Below, piece after piece: positions 14,727 to 22,914 of a stretch of DNA of 64,000 nucleotides. Position 1 is the stretch's first letter; every line of letters starts with the position of its first letter. The position numbers and the translations under genes were made by a program. A model generated the notes under the pieces. It was not told the origin of the DNA. It made no database searches and was given only the letters and a program-made list of their open reading frames with translations. The stretch lies in contig JABLXN010000014.1 in the NCBI GenBank assembly GCA_013177995.1, forward strand, positions 1-64,000. Direction: 5' to 3'. Source of the stretch: Brevinematales bacterium (lineage in GTDB: Bacteria; Spirochaetota; Brevinematia; Brevinematales; Thermospiraceae).

Positions 14727-16634
14727 TTATAACTCACCTATCTTTTTTCTCTCCACCCGAACCTCTACAAAAAAGACCGGTGCAGTTCCATACAGAAGCG
14801 TTCCGCCCAATTCCTTCACAAAATCTCTCGACACAGAAAAATCCTCATCCGTTATCGAAAGGGAACCTGCAAACTCAATATGGAGAACCACATCCCCCTG
14901 GTTTTTCAGGGTAAGAAACAGCGTAGCCCCATCACGACAGCATTGCCACACAAGAAACACCACCTCCTGCACCACAAACAGAAGTACCAACATCGACTGA
15001 CTATTCATTTCGACCATGTCCACATCCGCATTGATCACAAATCCGAGTTCCTCTTCTACATGATGAAGAAACTCAAGAAGGGGTACTTTGACATTGTAGA
15101 GTCTGATCTTGAGATCCTGCATGGTATAATTTTGAAGGATAGTGAGAAGATCAATCCCACAGGTCAACTTCACCAAAAGATCCTCAGCCGTATAGCGTTT
15201 GACAAGCCCACCATGCAAACGAACAAACGAGCGCATGAGCTGAAGGGTATTTCTCACCCGATGTTCCAGTTCCATGAAGAGAAGATCCTTTTCCTTCATG
15301 GCCAAAAGCATCTGATTCTGCTTGTACTGAGAAGCCTTTTCCACATCCCTCTGTTCAGAATAGTCCACAAACGTGAAAAGAAACTTCTGCCCAAGTCTAT
15401 GAATATCCACACGACAGGGATGTTCATTACCCACCGCATCACGAAAGAGAAAATGCTCTAAGATAATATACGGATTTGGCTTCTGACCTGTCACAATAGT
15501 TTCCCATTTCTCCCAGAGAAGCTTTTTATCACTCTCCTGAGCGGGTGTCTTTTGATAGAAGGTATAAAAATTCTTGATATCTGCCTGTGTCAGGCCAAAA
15601 ATCTCCACAAAAAGGGAGTTGACATAGGAGATTGTTCCGTCAAGTTCTACCATCATAGCTCCAATGGGAAGCCTGTCAAGCACCACAGGAAGCGTTTCCG
15701 CCATCTCGGAAAGCTCGTTGTAGAGTTCTTTCTCCCGTTTCTCGTGTTCTTTTTCCATCCGACGAACATTTCTCAGAAGAAAAACCACCACAAGGAGAAT
15801 GCCTCCAAAAACTCCCCCTATCACCCAGTTAAACCAGAGTGGAACAGGACGGGGAAGATACTTCTCCCCAAAAATCACCCATTTCCGGACAATCTCATGC
15901 CGGCGTGAAGGTGAAAAGTTCTTTTGAAATTTCTCAATAATTCCCACCAGAATAGGCCAATCCGACCTCACCCCAAAGCCACTCACATTCATTGGCTCAA
16001 AAGCCTGATCTATACGAAGGGTATAAAATCCCCCCTCTACCACATAATAACTGGCTGTCGCAAGGTCTGCCAAAAAATAATCAATCTCCCCATTGATAAG
16101 GGCACGAAAACCATCAGTAAGGGTAGGATACAAAACAGGTCTGAAAAAAGGATATTTCGCTACTAAAATATCCACCATGCCATAACCCCGTACCATCCCC
16201 GTCTTTGCGCGGAGAATACTCTCAAAAGGCACTCCTGAGGGCATACTCTTGCGGGTCACCACCACATTGGGAATCTCAAGATACGGTGTGGGAAAAGAAG
16301 CATAGGCTCTCCTTGCCGGCGTGTCAATAGCACAGTTGATCATATCCACCTGACGATTACTGAGAGCATGAAGCACCTCATCCCAGTTCTTATACCGATA
16401 GATTTCAATCCTGATACCCGACCAACGGGAAAATTCCCGCGCCACATCAGCTCCAATGCCCTGATACCTCCCCCACTGGTCAAAGAACTCAAACGGCGGG
16501 AAATCCGGATCTGGAGCAAGCCTTACCACAGGATGAGTAGCAATCCAGGCCTTCTCCTCCTCAGTGAGTCCTCCCGGCTGACAGGAAATAAGCCACACAC
16601 AGCAGATAACCAAAACAAACCCCCACCGTTTCAT
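14727..16634 (-). CDS. Lipoprotein sensor: SBP_bac_3, TM, PAS and HisKA_2-like kinase region
   Basis: 635 residues. A lipobox (LISC, Cys about 18) starts the protein. A periplasmic solute-binding protein family 3 domain (about 35-250) is followed by one membrane helix (about 270-288), a PAS domain (about 310-430) and a HisKA_2-like helix pair with ELEHRVRNTLQLMRSF holding the phospho-acceptor His. The ATPase part is degenerate: the N-box position reads VQEVVFLVWQC with no Asn, and clear G boxes are absent. Compare the intact EVLTNAIKYAF in the kinase at 22915-24348. It may sense an amino-acid-like ligand but could be a pseudokinase. It ends the queC-DUF366-ribE operon, 9 bp after ribE, ribosome site AAGGAGGG. 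Confidence 0.82.
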   Translation of the reverse strand: MKRWGFVLVICCVWLISCQPGGLTEEEKAWIATHPVVRLAPDPDFPPFEFFDQWGRYQGIGADVAREFSRWSGIRIEIYRYKNWDEVLHALSNRQVDMINCAIDTPARRAYASFPTPYLEIPNVVVTRKSMPSGVPFESILRAKTGMVRGYGMVDILVAKYPFFRPVLYPTLTDGFRALINGEIDYFLADLATASYYVVEGGFYTLRIDQAFEPMNVSGFGVRSDWPILVGIIEKFQKNFSPSRRHEIVRKWVIFGEKYLPRPVPLWFNWVIGGVFGGILLVVVFLLRNVRRMEKEHEKREKELYNELSEMAETLPVVLDRLPIGAMMVELDGTISYVNSLFVEIFGLTQADIKNFYTFYQKTPAQESDKKLLWEKWETIVTGQKPNPYIILEHFLFRDAVGNEHPCRVDIHRLGQKFLFTFVDYSEQRDVEKASQYKQNQMLLAMKEKDLLFMELEHRVRNTLQLMRSFVRLHGGLVKRYTAEDLLVKLTCGIDLLTILQNYTMQDLKIRLYNVKVPLLEFLHHVEEELGFVINADVDMVEMNSQSMLVLLFVVQEVVFLVWQCCRDGATLFLTLKNQGDVVLHIEFAGSLSITDEDFSVSRDFVKELGGTLLYGTAPVFFVEVRVERKKIGEL

Positions 16635-16643
16635 ATTCCCTCC

Positions 16644-17282
16644 TTACAAGGAGCGCATCCACTCCTCAAGAAGACGTTCCTTATTCTCCCGTCGTCGCAT
16701 AAACTCATAGTGATACTTGGCCAAAAGATGGACCTCTATATTCACCTTCTCCCCTTCTCGTTTAACCCCCAACGTCGTATGAGCAAGCGTCTGGGGAATT
16801 ACTGCCACAGAAAACTGTCCCCCATCAATATCAAAGAGAGTGAGACTTATCCCATCGATGGCTATGGAGTCCTTCTCCACAAGATAAACCTCTAAATCCC
16901 GTGGCACCTCAAAACGATAAAGAGCCGCCTCTCCCTTCTGTTTTTTTGAGAGAAGTCGTCCTATCCCATCCACATGCCCCATCACCACATGCCCATCAAG
17001 AAGCCCTGACGGCGTGACGGGAAGTTCAAGATTCAACTTCCGTCCCACCTTCGCTTCCCCTAATGTCGTTCTCTCCAAAGTCTCAAAACTGGAATACACC
17101 TCAAAGCATGTCCCCTCTTTCTTCTCAACGGTATGACAACTTCCATCAAGCGCAATGCTGGTAATCCCTTCCTCAAGCCTTTCCACGACATCAGAAGGTG
17201 CCTCAATAACCAAACGTGTTCCCCCACTTACCCTCTTCAGCTGCACTATCTCTCCCTGATAGCGAATAATCCCTGTAAACAT
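16644..17282 (-). CDS. ribE: Riboflavin synthase alpha subunit
   Basis: 212 residues. Two lumazine-binding repeats are visible: MFTGIIRYQGEI at the start and the second repeat near 100 (GHVVMGHVDGIG), with SIAIDGISLTLFDI. It dismutates two 6,7-dimethyl-8-ribityllumazine molecules to riboflavin. ATG 17282 was chosen over the longer frame because MFTGII is the universal start. Its A is the last base of the upstream TGA (TGATG), so it is translationally coupled to the DUF366 gene. No ribBA, ribD or ribH lies in the window. Gene naming varies (ribE or ribC). Confidence 0.93.
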   Translation of the reverse strand: MFTGIIRYQGEIVQLKRVSGGTRLVIEAPSDVVERLEEGITSIALDGSCHTVEKKEGTCFEVYSSFETLERTTLGEAKVGRKLNLELPVTPSGLLDGHVVMGHVDGIGRLLSKKQKGEAALYRFEVPRDLEVYLVEKDSIAIDGISLTLFDIDGGQFSVAVIPQTLAHTTLGVKREGEKVNIEVHLLAKYHYEFMRRRENKERLLEEWMRSL

Positions 17283-17839
17283 CAGGATACCCACCTCACT
17301 TTTGTTTTAGCCATGGACATCCCCTCCACCTCAGCACAGAAAGCCTCCATCACCTCCTTTGCCAAGGACACCGCCTCTATACCCATTTCCTCAAGACAGG
17401 CAATGGGCAAAGGAGCCCCTGTTCCCTTCACATTGAGAGCTGTATGGACGAGTCCTGATACAGGGCTGACCGTGGCAATCGATACTGACAACTTTCTCCC
17501 CTGATAGAAAATATCATCCCCATCCCTCGTCAAGTGAGAAGGAGAAACCCTTTTCACCAACCTCTCAAAAAGCAAAAGCACAAAAAATCTCTGGACCCAT
17601 ACCATCTGACCCAGTCCCACCTCAAACATTTCAATCAAAAAATGCACCATCTCATCAGAAGAAATAGGAGCCACCTGACGGACATCCTCAATATCCACCA
17701 TCTCTGTAATACGAACATCAGCAGGACCCACAAAACCCACAATCACATCCCCCATCACCCCATAGTTTCGATACGCAAAATGAGAAGAGAGCTGCCTGCC
17801 ATCGTAAGTCATTCGCCTTTCTATCCAAAGACTTTTCAT
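17282..17839 (-). CDS. DUF366 family protein, queuosine-associated
   Basis: 185 residues, cytoplasmic. The sequence matches the DUF366 family, including SLWIERRMTYDGRQLSSHF at the start and GRKLSVSIATVSPVSGLVH in the middle. DUF366 genes are known neighbours of preQ0/queuosine genes but no reaction is established. Here it overlaps queC by 4 bp (ATGA) and ribE by 1 bp (TGATG). Both its neighbours make products from GTP, preQ0 and riboflavin, so a role in a GTP-derived pathway is a fair inference. Confidence 0.82.
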   Translation of the reverse strand: MKSLWIERRMTYDGRQLSSHFAYRNYGVMGDVIVGFVGPADVRITEMVDIEDVRQVAPISSDEMVHFLIEMFEVGLGQMVWVQRFFVLLLFERLVKRVSPSHLTRDGDDIFYQGRKLSVSIATVSPVSGLVHTALNVKGTGAPLPIACLEEMGIEAVSLAKEVMEAFCAEVEGMSMAKTKVRWVS

Positions 17840-18522
17840 TTCGCAAACCCTCCCCGAAAATGTTCAGAAGAGAACCACGCTATCTCATCACCGATGGCTC
17901 GCTTGAGCCTCTGACAGGACTCACATTCGCCACACATCCTCCACCCACCGCGATAACAACTCCAGACAAGGTCAAGGGGAGCAGTACATTCTCTCCCTAA
18001 ACGGTAAATCTCTCTCTTGTCCATGGTGAGCGTATAGGAAACCAGTTTAACCTTCGCCCGTGTAGAATAATGAAGGGCGATATTCAAACAATCAAGATAG
18101 TCTGATGAATTATCAGGAAAGGTGGCCGCTTCTTCCCTGTTAAAACCCACCACCACGGTAGAAGCCCCTACATTCTCAGCAATCCCAGCGGCAATCTCAA
18201 TAAAAATACCATTTCGATTGGGAACCCAGACTAAAGAAGCTGTTTGCTCTGTTTTTTCCCGCTTATCAAGTTCCTCTACTCGAAGAGAAGGAATCCCCCC
18301 TCTTGTTAAGGCACTCCCAAAGTGCGTCATAAAACCAAGCCGTATCTCCTGAAAAGGCACATCATAGCGATAGGCAATCTTTTTGACAGCTTCTCTCTCC
18401 CGCTTCAGAGACCTCTGTCCATAATCAAAAAAAAGCACGCGTGACACACCCACGTCATCTAACGCTTTTTTGAAATTAACAACCGAGTCAAGACCACCAG
18501 AAAGAAGAACCACCGCACTCAT
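17836..18522 (-). CDS. queC: 7-cyano-7-deazaguanine synthase
   Basis: 228 residues. The ATP pyrophosphatase P-loop SGGLDSVVN is close to the N-terminus, and the C-terminal zinc site uses the cysteines of SCYRGGWRMCGECESC. It converts 7-carboxy-7-deazaguanine to preQ0 with ATP and ammonia, a step in queuosine tRNA modification. ATG 18522 is preferred to a frame extending to 18582, because it has a GGGAGG ribosome site and the -35/-10 boxes (18554-18582) overlap the extension. queD, queE and folE are not in the window. Confidence 0.93.
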   Translation of the reverse strand: MSAVVLLSGGLDSVVNFKKALDDVGVSRVLFFDYGQRSLKREREAVKKIAYRYDVPFQEIRLGFMTHFGSALTRGGIPSLRVEELDKREKTEQTASLVWVPNRNGIFIEIAAGIAENVGASTVVVGFNREEAATFPDNSSDYLDCLNIALHYSTRAKVKLVSYTLTMDKREIYRLGRECTAPLDLVWSCYRGGWRMCGECESCQRLKRAIGDEIAWFSSEHFRGGFAK

Positions 18523-18553
18523 GACCTGCGCCTCCCTCTGTTTTCTCTCCCAT

Positions 18554-18582
18554 ATCCTACCACCAAAACACCAAAATGTCAA
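18554..18582 (-). promoter_or_regulatory. Promoter of the queC operon
   Basis: Minus strand TTGACA (18582-18577), 17-bp spacer, TAGGAT (18559-18554). Confidence 0.6.
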
Positions 18583-18602
18583 ACTTTAACAACATATTTT
18601 TC

Positions 18603-18696
18603 GAAACCCTTGCACAGGTGTTTTCTTCCCCTGTCTGGGTCAGGGGCTTTGCCCTTCTCCCCAGCTGAGACCTTTGCACGAATGTGCAAAGGTCTC
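18603..18696 (+). mobile_element. MITE copy C (internally deleted, 94 bp)
   Basis: It keeps the left end (GAAACCCTTGCAC) and the terminal hairpin (18667-18696) but lacks about 110 bp of interior. The flanks still show an exact 5-bp duplication, TTTTC (18598-18602 and 18697-18701). The duplicated target includes the stop codon of the glycoside hydrolase gene. The hairpin loop reads GAAT, inverted relative to the ATTC of copies A, B, E and G when read in element orientation. Confidence 0.85.
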
Positions 18697-18699
18697 TTT

Positions 18700-21150
18700 T
18701 CAGGGCTTCTTCTCAAAGAGAATCCATGGCGTAGTCTCCACCCCAAAGGTAAACCAGCCCTCAGACGACAAAATCTCCTCTCTTTTCCTCCCCCTTTCAT
18801 CCAGAAGATAGGCCCGAAATCCCGGGAGAAACAACCTCCACGTTAGCTGAAAAAGGATATAAGGTGGTCTTCCCCACTTATTCCCCACAGAAGTTCTTGT
18901 GGCATTCCACTTCATGGCTGTATTTTCTCCTTTTCCTACCATCACACCAAGGATTTTTTTTGTCTCTCTCCAGGACTTCTCATCCAAGGTACAGAGAGCA
19001 ATAGCTCCCCATGAGGCATCCTTGGCTACCTCAATAACCATATTCCCATTGGTAAAAGAGGTGCCCCTTATATTTCCCGTGAGAAGAAAAGCCTCCTCAC
19101 TTTGCCAGAGAAGAAGGGGTTTTGTTCTCTCCCATCTCCAGGGCATGGTTTGAGAGAGAACCGCCTGATTCCTTCCTGCAAAATCCACCCCTACCCTCGC
19201 AAACAAACTCTCATTCATCCAGAAGGCAAAACGCTTCACATCATACCATGGTCCACCCTGAGTATAGGCTTTCTCCATTTCTGATGGGTTTACCCCCCTT
19301 ATAACCTCAGAAGACCACGGTATTCCTTTTCGGAACACACGGACAGCCCAGGGCAAAAGACTCATCTTGCCTCCACTCCCGACAAAGTGGAAAAAGCCCG
19401 TCATGTGTTTCTGGTAATAATTCCCACCAAAATCAAGAAGGGTATAGAGATAAACCCCATCCCAATCCTGAAAAGCCCCCCACAGAGCAAGCCACAAGGG
19501 CGCCTCAAAACCGTACTCATTGGGATCAGGCACATTATATTCACTGACGGTAAAGGGCTTCCCAACAACCCGCCAGTAAGCCACATACGAGAGTGGGCCC
19601 AGTGCGGCATCGGTGAGCTGGCTGGTATTGTCTATCCTCCAGTCCGTAGGGGACCACGCCTTGCCAGGAAATTCTGGATGCTGCCAGTAGGCATGAATAT
19701 CCACAAAATCAGACAGGTGTCCCTCACGGAGAAGCCCGGCCAGTCCACCATACGTCACCTGCGTATGAGTAATAGGTTTTGCACACCCCAAACCACGAAT
19801 ATGCTCGCGAATTCGCTTCACCACCTCCTGTTCCCTGTGGAGAAGAAAAGTCCGAAAATCTGCTATCACCTGCTTCCCGATCAGCCCTTCCCAGGGCAAA
19901 GGCATGCTATTCTTTTGCCAGAGTCCTTCTTCTGCCCCTGTTTCGATTACTTGACGGAGAACAAAGTTCCGTATCTCTACCCTGCCCGTTTTCCCCCTCT
20001 CCGTGGAGAAATTGAGCCGTGTTTTTGATTCATCGAAAGCTGGCATAAAACGAAAACGATACCTCTGCCATCCAGAAGAAATCCTGATATTGGTAAAAAA
20101 CCCCAAACCCTCCCAGGGACTCTGATCCTGCATGAGATAAACAAAAACGGGCAAAGATCCCTCAGTTTTCGCCTCAAAGACCACCTCATACACACCCCCT
20201 CCTACTACAGGAAACCCCGCACACATAAACTGATTATGCCATTCTTCTGTTCCAGGCTTTTCGACCTTCCAGATAAGGGTATCTCCCTGCCAATCAAAAC
20301 GGGAAGCAGCCCCTTCATGAGCCTCCCATCGCCAGTAAAAGCGCTGTCTTCTATTGGTTTGAGAGATCAAAAGGGGTTTTTCAGTTTTGATATGATTTTC
20401 CGCCTGCCACTGGACAAAACTGCCATACTTTTTCCTGAGAAAATCAGTCCATTTCACCCTGAGAATATCCTGATAGTACGAAGACAAACGAGAAAGTTCC
20501 TGAAAATCAATACCTGTCAGGGCATTTTCATTGTTGACCTCAATCACCGCCACCACAGGATCCTTGGTATAAGGCATTCCCGTATAGGGATTGGTATGAG
20601 CTAAAAGAGCTGCCGCATATCGCTTTTGAGACTCTACCAGCTGGTCATCAATATACCCCACGATCTTTCCGAGTTCAAACACCTCTCTATCCTGAAACGG
20701 GATTTGCGGAAACACCCTCCCCACGTGAAGATTCATATTGACATAGATGCCTTCTTTTTTTAGACAGAAGACAAAATAATCTAACCTGTCAAGGGCATTC
20801 GTGTCCAATTCTTCCTTCTCAGGAGAAGCCAAAAGGGAACCCTCCCCCCAGCTATGTTCCATAAAATGGAGCCGTACGATATTGACCCCAAAAAGACGCA
20901 GAGCTCGGGCTATCCTTGGAGCATCCCCCTTGAGAGGAAAATTTTTATCTCCTGTGATATTGAACCCAAAGAAACGAAGCCTCTTTCCCTCTGCGTAAAA
21001 ATGCCCATTAGAAACACTGACCGGTAACACCTCTCCCGACGAGGAAAACCCCCACTCTGGATTCTCAAGGTTCATCACATCCACATACCAGGGGACAGAA
21101 GCAAAGAGTCCCACAGGCAACCAGACAAAGACCCACAGAAGCCATTTCAC
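18700..21150 (-). CDS. Secreted clan-A glycoside hydrolase with a CBM4/9-like insert
   Basis: 816 residues with a signal peptide (1-17, cleavage after LFAS). A (beta/alpha)8 hydrolase domain begins near 35. A likely acid/base Glu lies in AVIEVNNENAL and a likely nucleophile Glu in FTVSEYNVPDPNEYG, the clan GH-A arrangement. A beta-sandwich segment between them (about 285-400; GGGVYEVVFEAKT...RVEIRNFVL) looks like a CBM4/9 carbohydrate-binding module. A beta-rich C-terminal region follows. Family number and sugar are not determinable by eye. It overlaps the P83/100 gene by 4 bp and ends at MITE copy C. Confidence 0.8.
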   Translation of the reverse strand: MKWLLWVFVWLPVGLFASVPWYVDVMNLENPEWGFSSSGEVLPVSVSNGHFYAEGKRLRFFGFNITGDKNFPLKGDAPRIARALRLFGVNIVRLHFMEHSWGEGSLLASPEKEELDTNALDRLDYFVFCLKKEGIYVNMNLHVGRVFPQIPFQDREVFELGKIVGYIDDQLVESQKRYAAALLAHTNPYTGMPYTKDPVVAVIEVNNENALTGIDFQELSRLSSYYQDILRVKWTDFLRKKYGSFVQWQAENHIKTEKPLLISQTNRRQRFYWRWEAHEGAASRFDWQGDTLIWKVEKPGTEEWHNQFMCAGFPVVGGGVYEVVFEAKTEGSLPVFVYLMQDQSPWEGLGFFTNIRISSGWQRYRFRFMPAFDESKTRLNFSTERGKTGRVEIRNFVLRQVIETGAEEGLWQKNSMPLPWEGLIGKQVIADFRTFLLHREQEVVKRIREHIRGLGCAKPITHTQVTYGGLAGLLREGHLSDFVDIHAYWQHPEFPGKAWSPTDWRIDNTSQLTDAALGPLSYVAYWRVVGKPFTVSEYNVPDPNEYGFEAPLWLALWGAFQDWDGVYLYTLLDFGGNYYQKHMTGFFHFVGSGGKMSLLPWAVRVFRKGIPWSSEVIRGVNPSEMEKAYTQGGPWYDVKRFAFWMNESLFARVGVDFAGRNQAVLSQTMPWRWERTKPLLLWQSEEAFLLTGNIRGTSFTNGNMVIEVAKDASWGAIALCTLDEKSWRETKKILGVMVGKGENTAMKWNATRTSVGNKWGRPPYILFQLTWRLFLPGFRAYLLDERGRKREEILSSEGWFTFGVETTPWILFEKKP

Positions 21151-22913
21151 GGTTTTATCCTTTCCTTTACCTCCAAGGTCTTCTGATCAAGAACAAGAAT
21201 CTCCTGTGTCGGACTATTCACAAAGAGTTCATCCCCAAAGAAACTGATAAAGGTATTTGGATCAACCGGTTCCTTGGATTGTGACTGTTTCTTGAAAAGA
21301 AGATCAAAACGAGCAAGATAATATTTGTCTTTCTCAGGAATAAGCACATAAATAGACTCTCCTCGCACCTCAACAAAACTTCGCCAGAAAATCGTATCCG
21401 TTCCCTTGTAACGTACCCCCAAATTTGTCTCATTGAGCATCACAAGCACATAGTTTTCCGGCCTCGGTCCCTCATACCCCACTAACACTTCCCGATTATC
21501 AGAACGGGTGGCCCGTGTCCCCGTCCCAGGAAGGGGCTCAAACCCTATCACCACAATCCCCTCCGGAGAAAAATCAAACTTGTGCCCCCCAATACTCGTA
21601 TAGGGAGATTTCTGAAGCACTTTGCGGTTCACAGGATCGATGATCAGCATCTCATTGGAGTAATGTCCATCCGTGTAATAGCCATTGATCTTGAGGTAGT
21701 AGAGCTTGCCCCCCTTGATATCAGGTGGCAACCCTTCCCGAAGGGTTTGTTCTTGTTTGATAAGGTTAGTCTCTTTTTGAGCAAGCTCCTGTTCTTTTTT
21801 CTGGAGCTCTTGTGGTGTGGACGTGGTGGTCTCTTTTTTCTCATCCTGAGCAATCTTTTTCTCTTCTGTGGCTATCTGCTGTTTGGCCTGTTCTACTTTC
21901 TGTTCAGCCTGGGCAATCTTTTTCTCCTGTTCTGCGACAGCGGCTTCCTTTTTGGCCACCTCCTGTTTCTGCTGTTCTACTTGTTGCTTTTGCTGTTTCA
22001 CTTCCTCTTCTTTTTTGGCAGCTTCCTCTTTGGCTTTTTCCTTTTCAGGTCCAGGAGGAAGGGTGGCGGCTTCCTGCTTTTTCTGAGTCACTTCCTTTTC
22101 CTCGTGTTGAATCTCAGCTTCTTTTTTTGTTATTTCCTCTTTCTGCTTGGCTATCTCTTTTTTCTCTTCTGAAACCTCTTTTTTGGCTTCCTGGATGATC
22201 TTTTCCTCTTCTTTGACCTGCTCTTTCTGGATCTCCACAAGTTCTCTGCGTTCCTCTACCCCTTTGCCAGGCTGCTTTCGAAGATTTTCGATAGTCTTTT
22301 CATCTCCTAAAGCAAGAGTATCAAGCCGAAGCGACTGATTCAGCGGATTCTGAGAGAGGGGAATAACAATTTGAGTTTTCCCCGGCCAGTCTGTATATCG
22401 GCGGGCAAGCCCCACTTTTTGCCTTGAAAGAAAACCCATCACCACCGACTTGTATCGACTCTGGAAAAATGTCCAGTCCCCCCTGTGCACCGCATTATAA
22501 TACACAATAAACCAGGCTATCGTATCATTTTCTGCTTTATCATAGGCAAAGGTTTTGGCTAAATAAAAAGAAAGTAAGGCCTGGATATATCTCACATGAA
22601 AAATTCTTGCATTGGTATGTATTTCCACGATATCGGCATCAAAGCCATTGGTTTGTCTCTCATCCACCGCCCGAAGAATACTATACTTCATATCAGGATA
22701 AAAGATTTGCCGATTGGTTTGCCTGAGAAGAGCTAACGTCTCTCCAATCACCCGAAGGTCATCCATCCCCTGTGGACGGGTATAGGGTCCTGTGTAGTTC
22801 ACAAAATCCACCCGACGGGCGTTGTCGGCAAGTTCCTTTTTGTCCACTTCAAGGCCATAGCCTACCACCCACAGCCACACGATAAAGACTACTTTAGTCA
22901 CCGCTTTTCTCAT
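21147..22913 (-). CDS. Borrelia P83/100-family spirochaete surface/periplasmic protein
   Basis: 588 residues. An N-terminal hydrophobic signal (KVVFIVWLWVVGYG) leads into a conserved head (FVNYTGPYTRPQGMDDLRVIG; GDWTFFQSRYKSVVMGFLSRQ). A long Lys/Glu/Gln-rich coiled coil (about 240-400) separates it from a C-terminal beta domain that resembles a propeller (KLYYLKINGYYTDGHYSNEMLIIDP). This head-coil-tail layout is that of the P83/100 antigen family (Pfam Borrelia_P83), found in spirochaetes. ATG 22913 was chosen over a frame reaching 23009 because a GGAGG site sits before it. It begins 1 bp after the kinase stop and overlaps the hydrolase start. Role unknown; cell-envelope structure is likely. 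Confidence 0.88.
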   Translation of the reverse strand: MRKAVTKVVFIVWLWVVGYGLEVDKKELADNARRVDFVNYTGPYTRPQGMDDLRVIGETLALLRQTNRQIFYPDMKYSILRAVDERQTNGFDADIVEIHTNARIFHVRYIQALLSFYLAKTFAYDKAENDTIAWFIVYYNAVHRGDWTFFQSRYKSVVMGFLSRQKVGLARRYTDWPGKTQIVIPLSQNPLNQSLRLDTLALGDEKTIENLRKQPGKGVEERRELVEIQKEQVKEEEKIIQEAKKEVSEEKKEIAKQKEEITKKEAEIQHEEKEVTQKKQEAATLPPGPEKEKAKEEAAKKEEEVKQQKQQVEQQKQEVAKKEAAVAEQEKKIAQAEQKVEQAKQQIATEEKKIAQDEKKETTTSTPQELQKKEQELAQKETNLIKQEQTLREGLPPDIKGGKLYYLKINGYYTDGHYSNEMLIIDPVNRKVLQKSPYTSIGGHKFDFSPEGIVVIGFEPLPGTGTRATRSDNREVLVGYEGPRPENYVLVMLNETNLGVRYKGTDTIFWRSFVEVRGESIYVLIPEKDKYYLARFDLLFKKQSQSKEPVDPNTFISFFGDELFVNSPTQEILVLDQKTLEVKERIKP

Positions 22914-22914
22914 C

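Noticed and set aside
21582-22172. Very hydrophobic 196-residue plus-strand frame
   Set aside because: It is the antisense of the Lys/Glu-rich coiled coil of P83/100, which gives Leu/Phe runs by complementarity.
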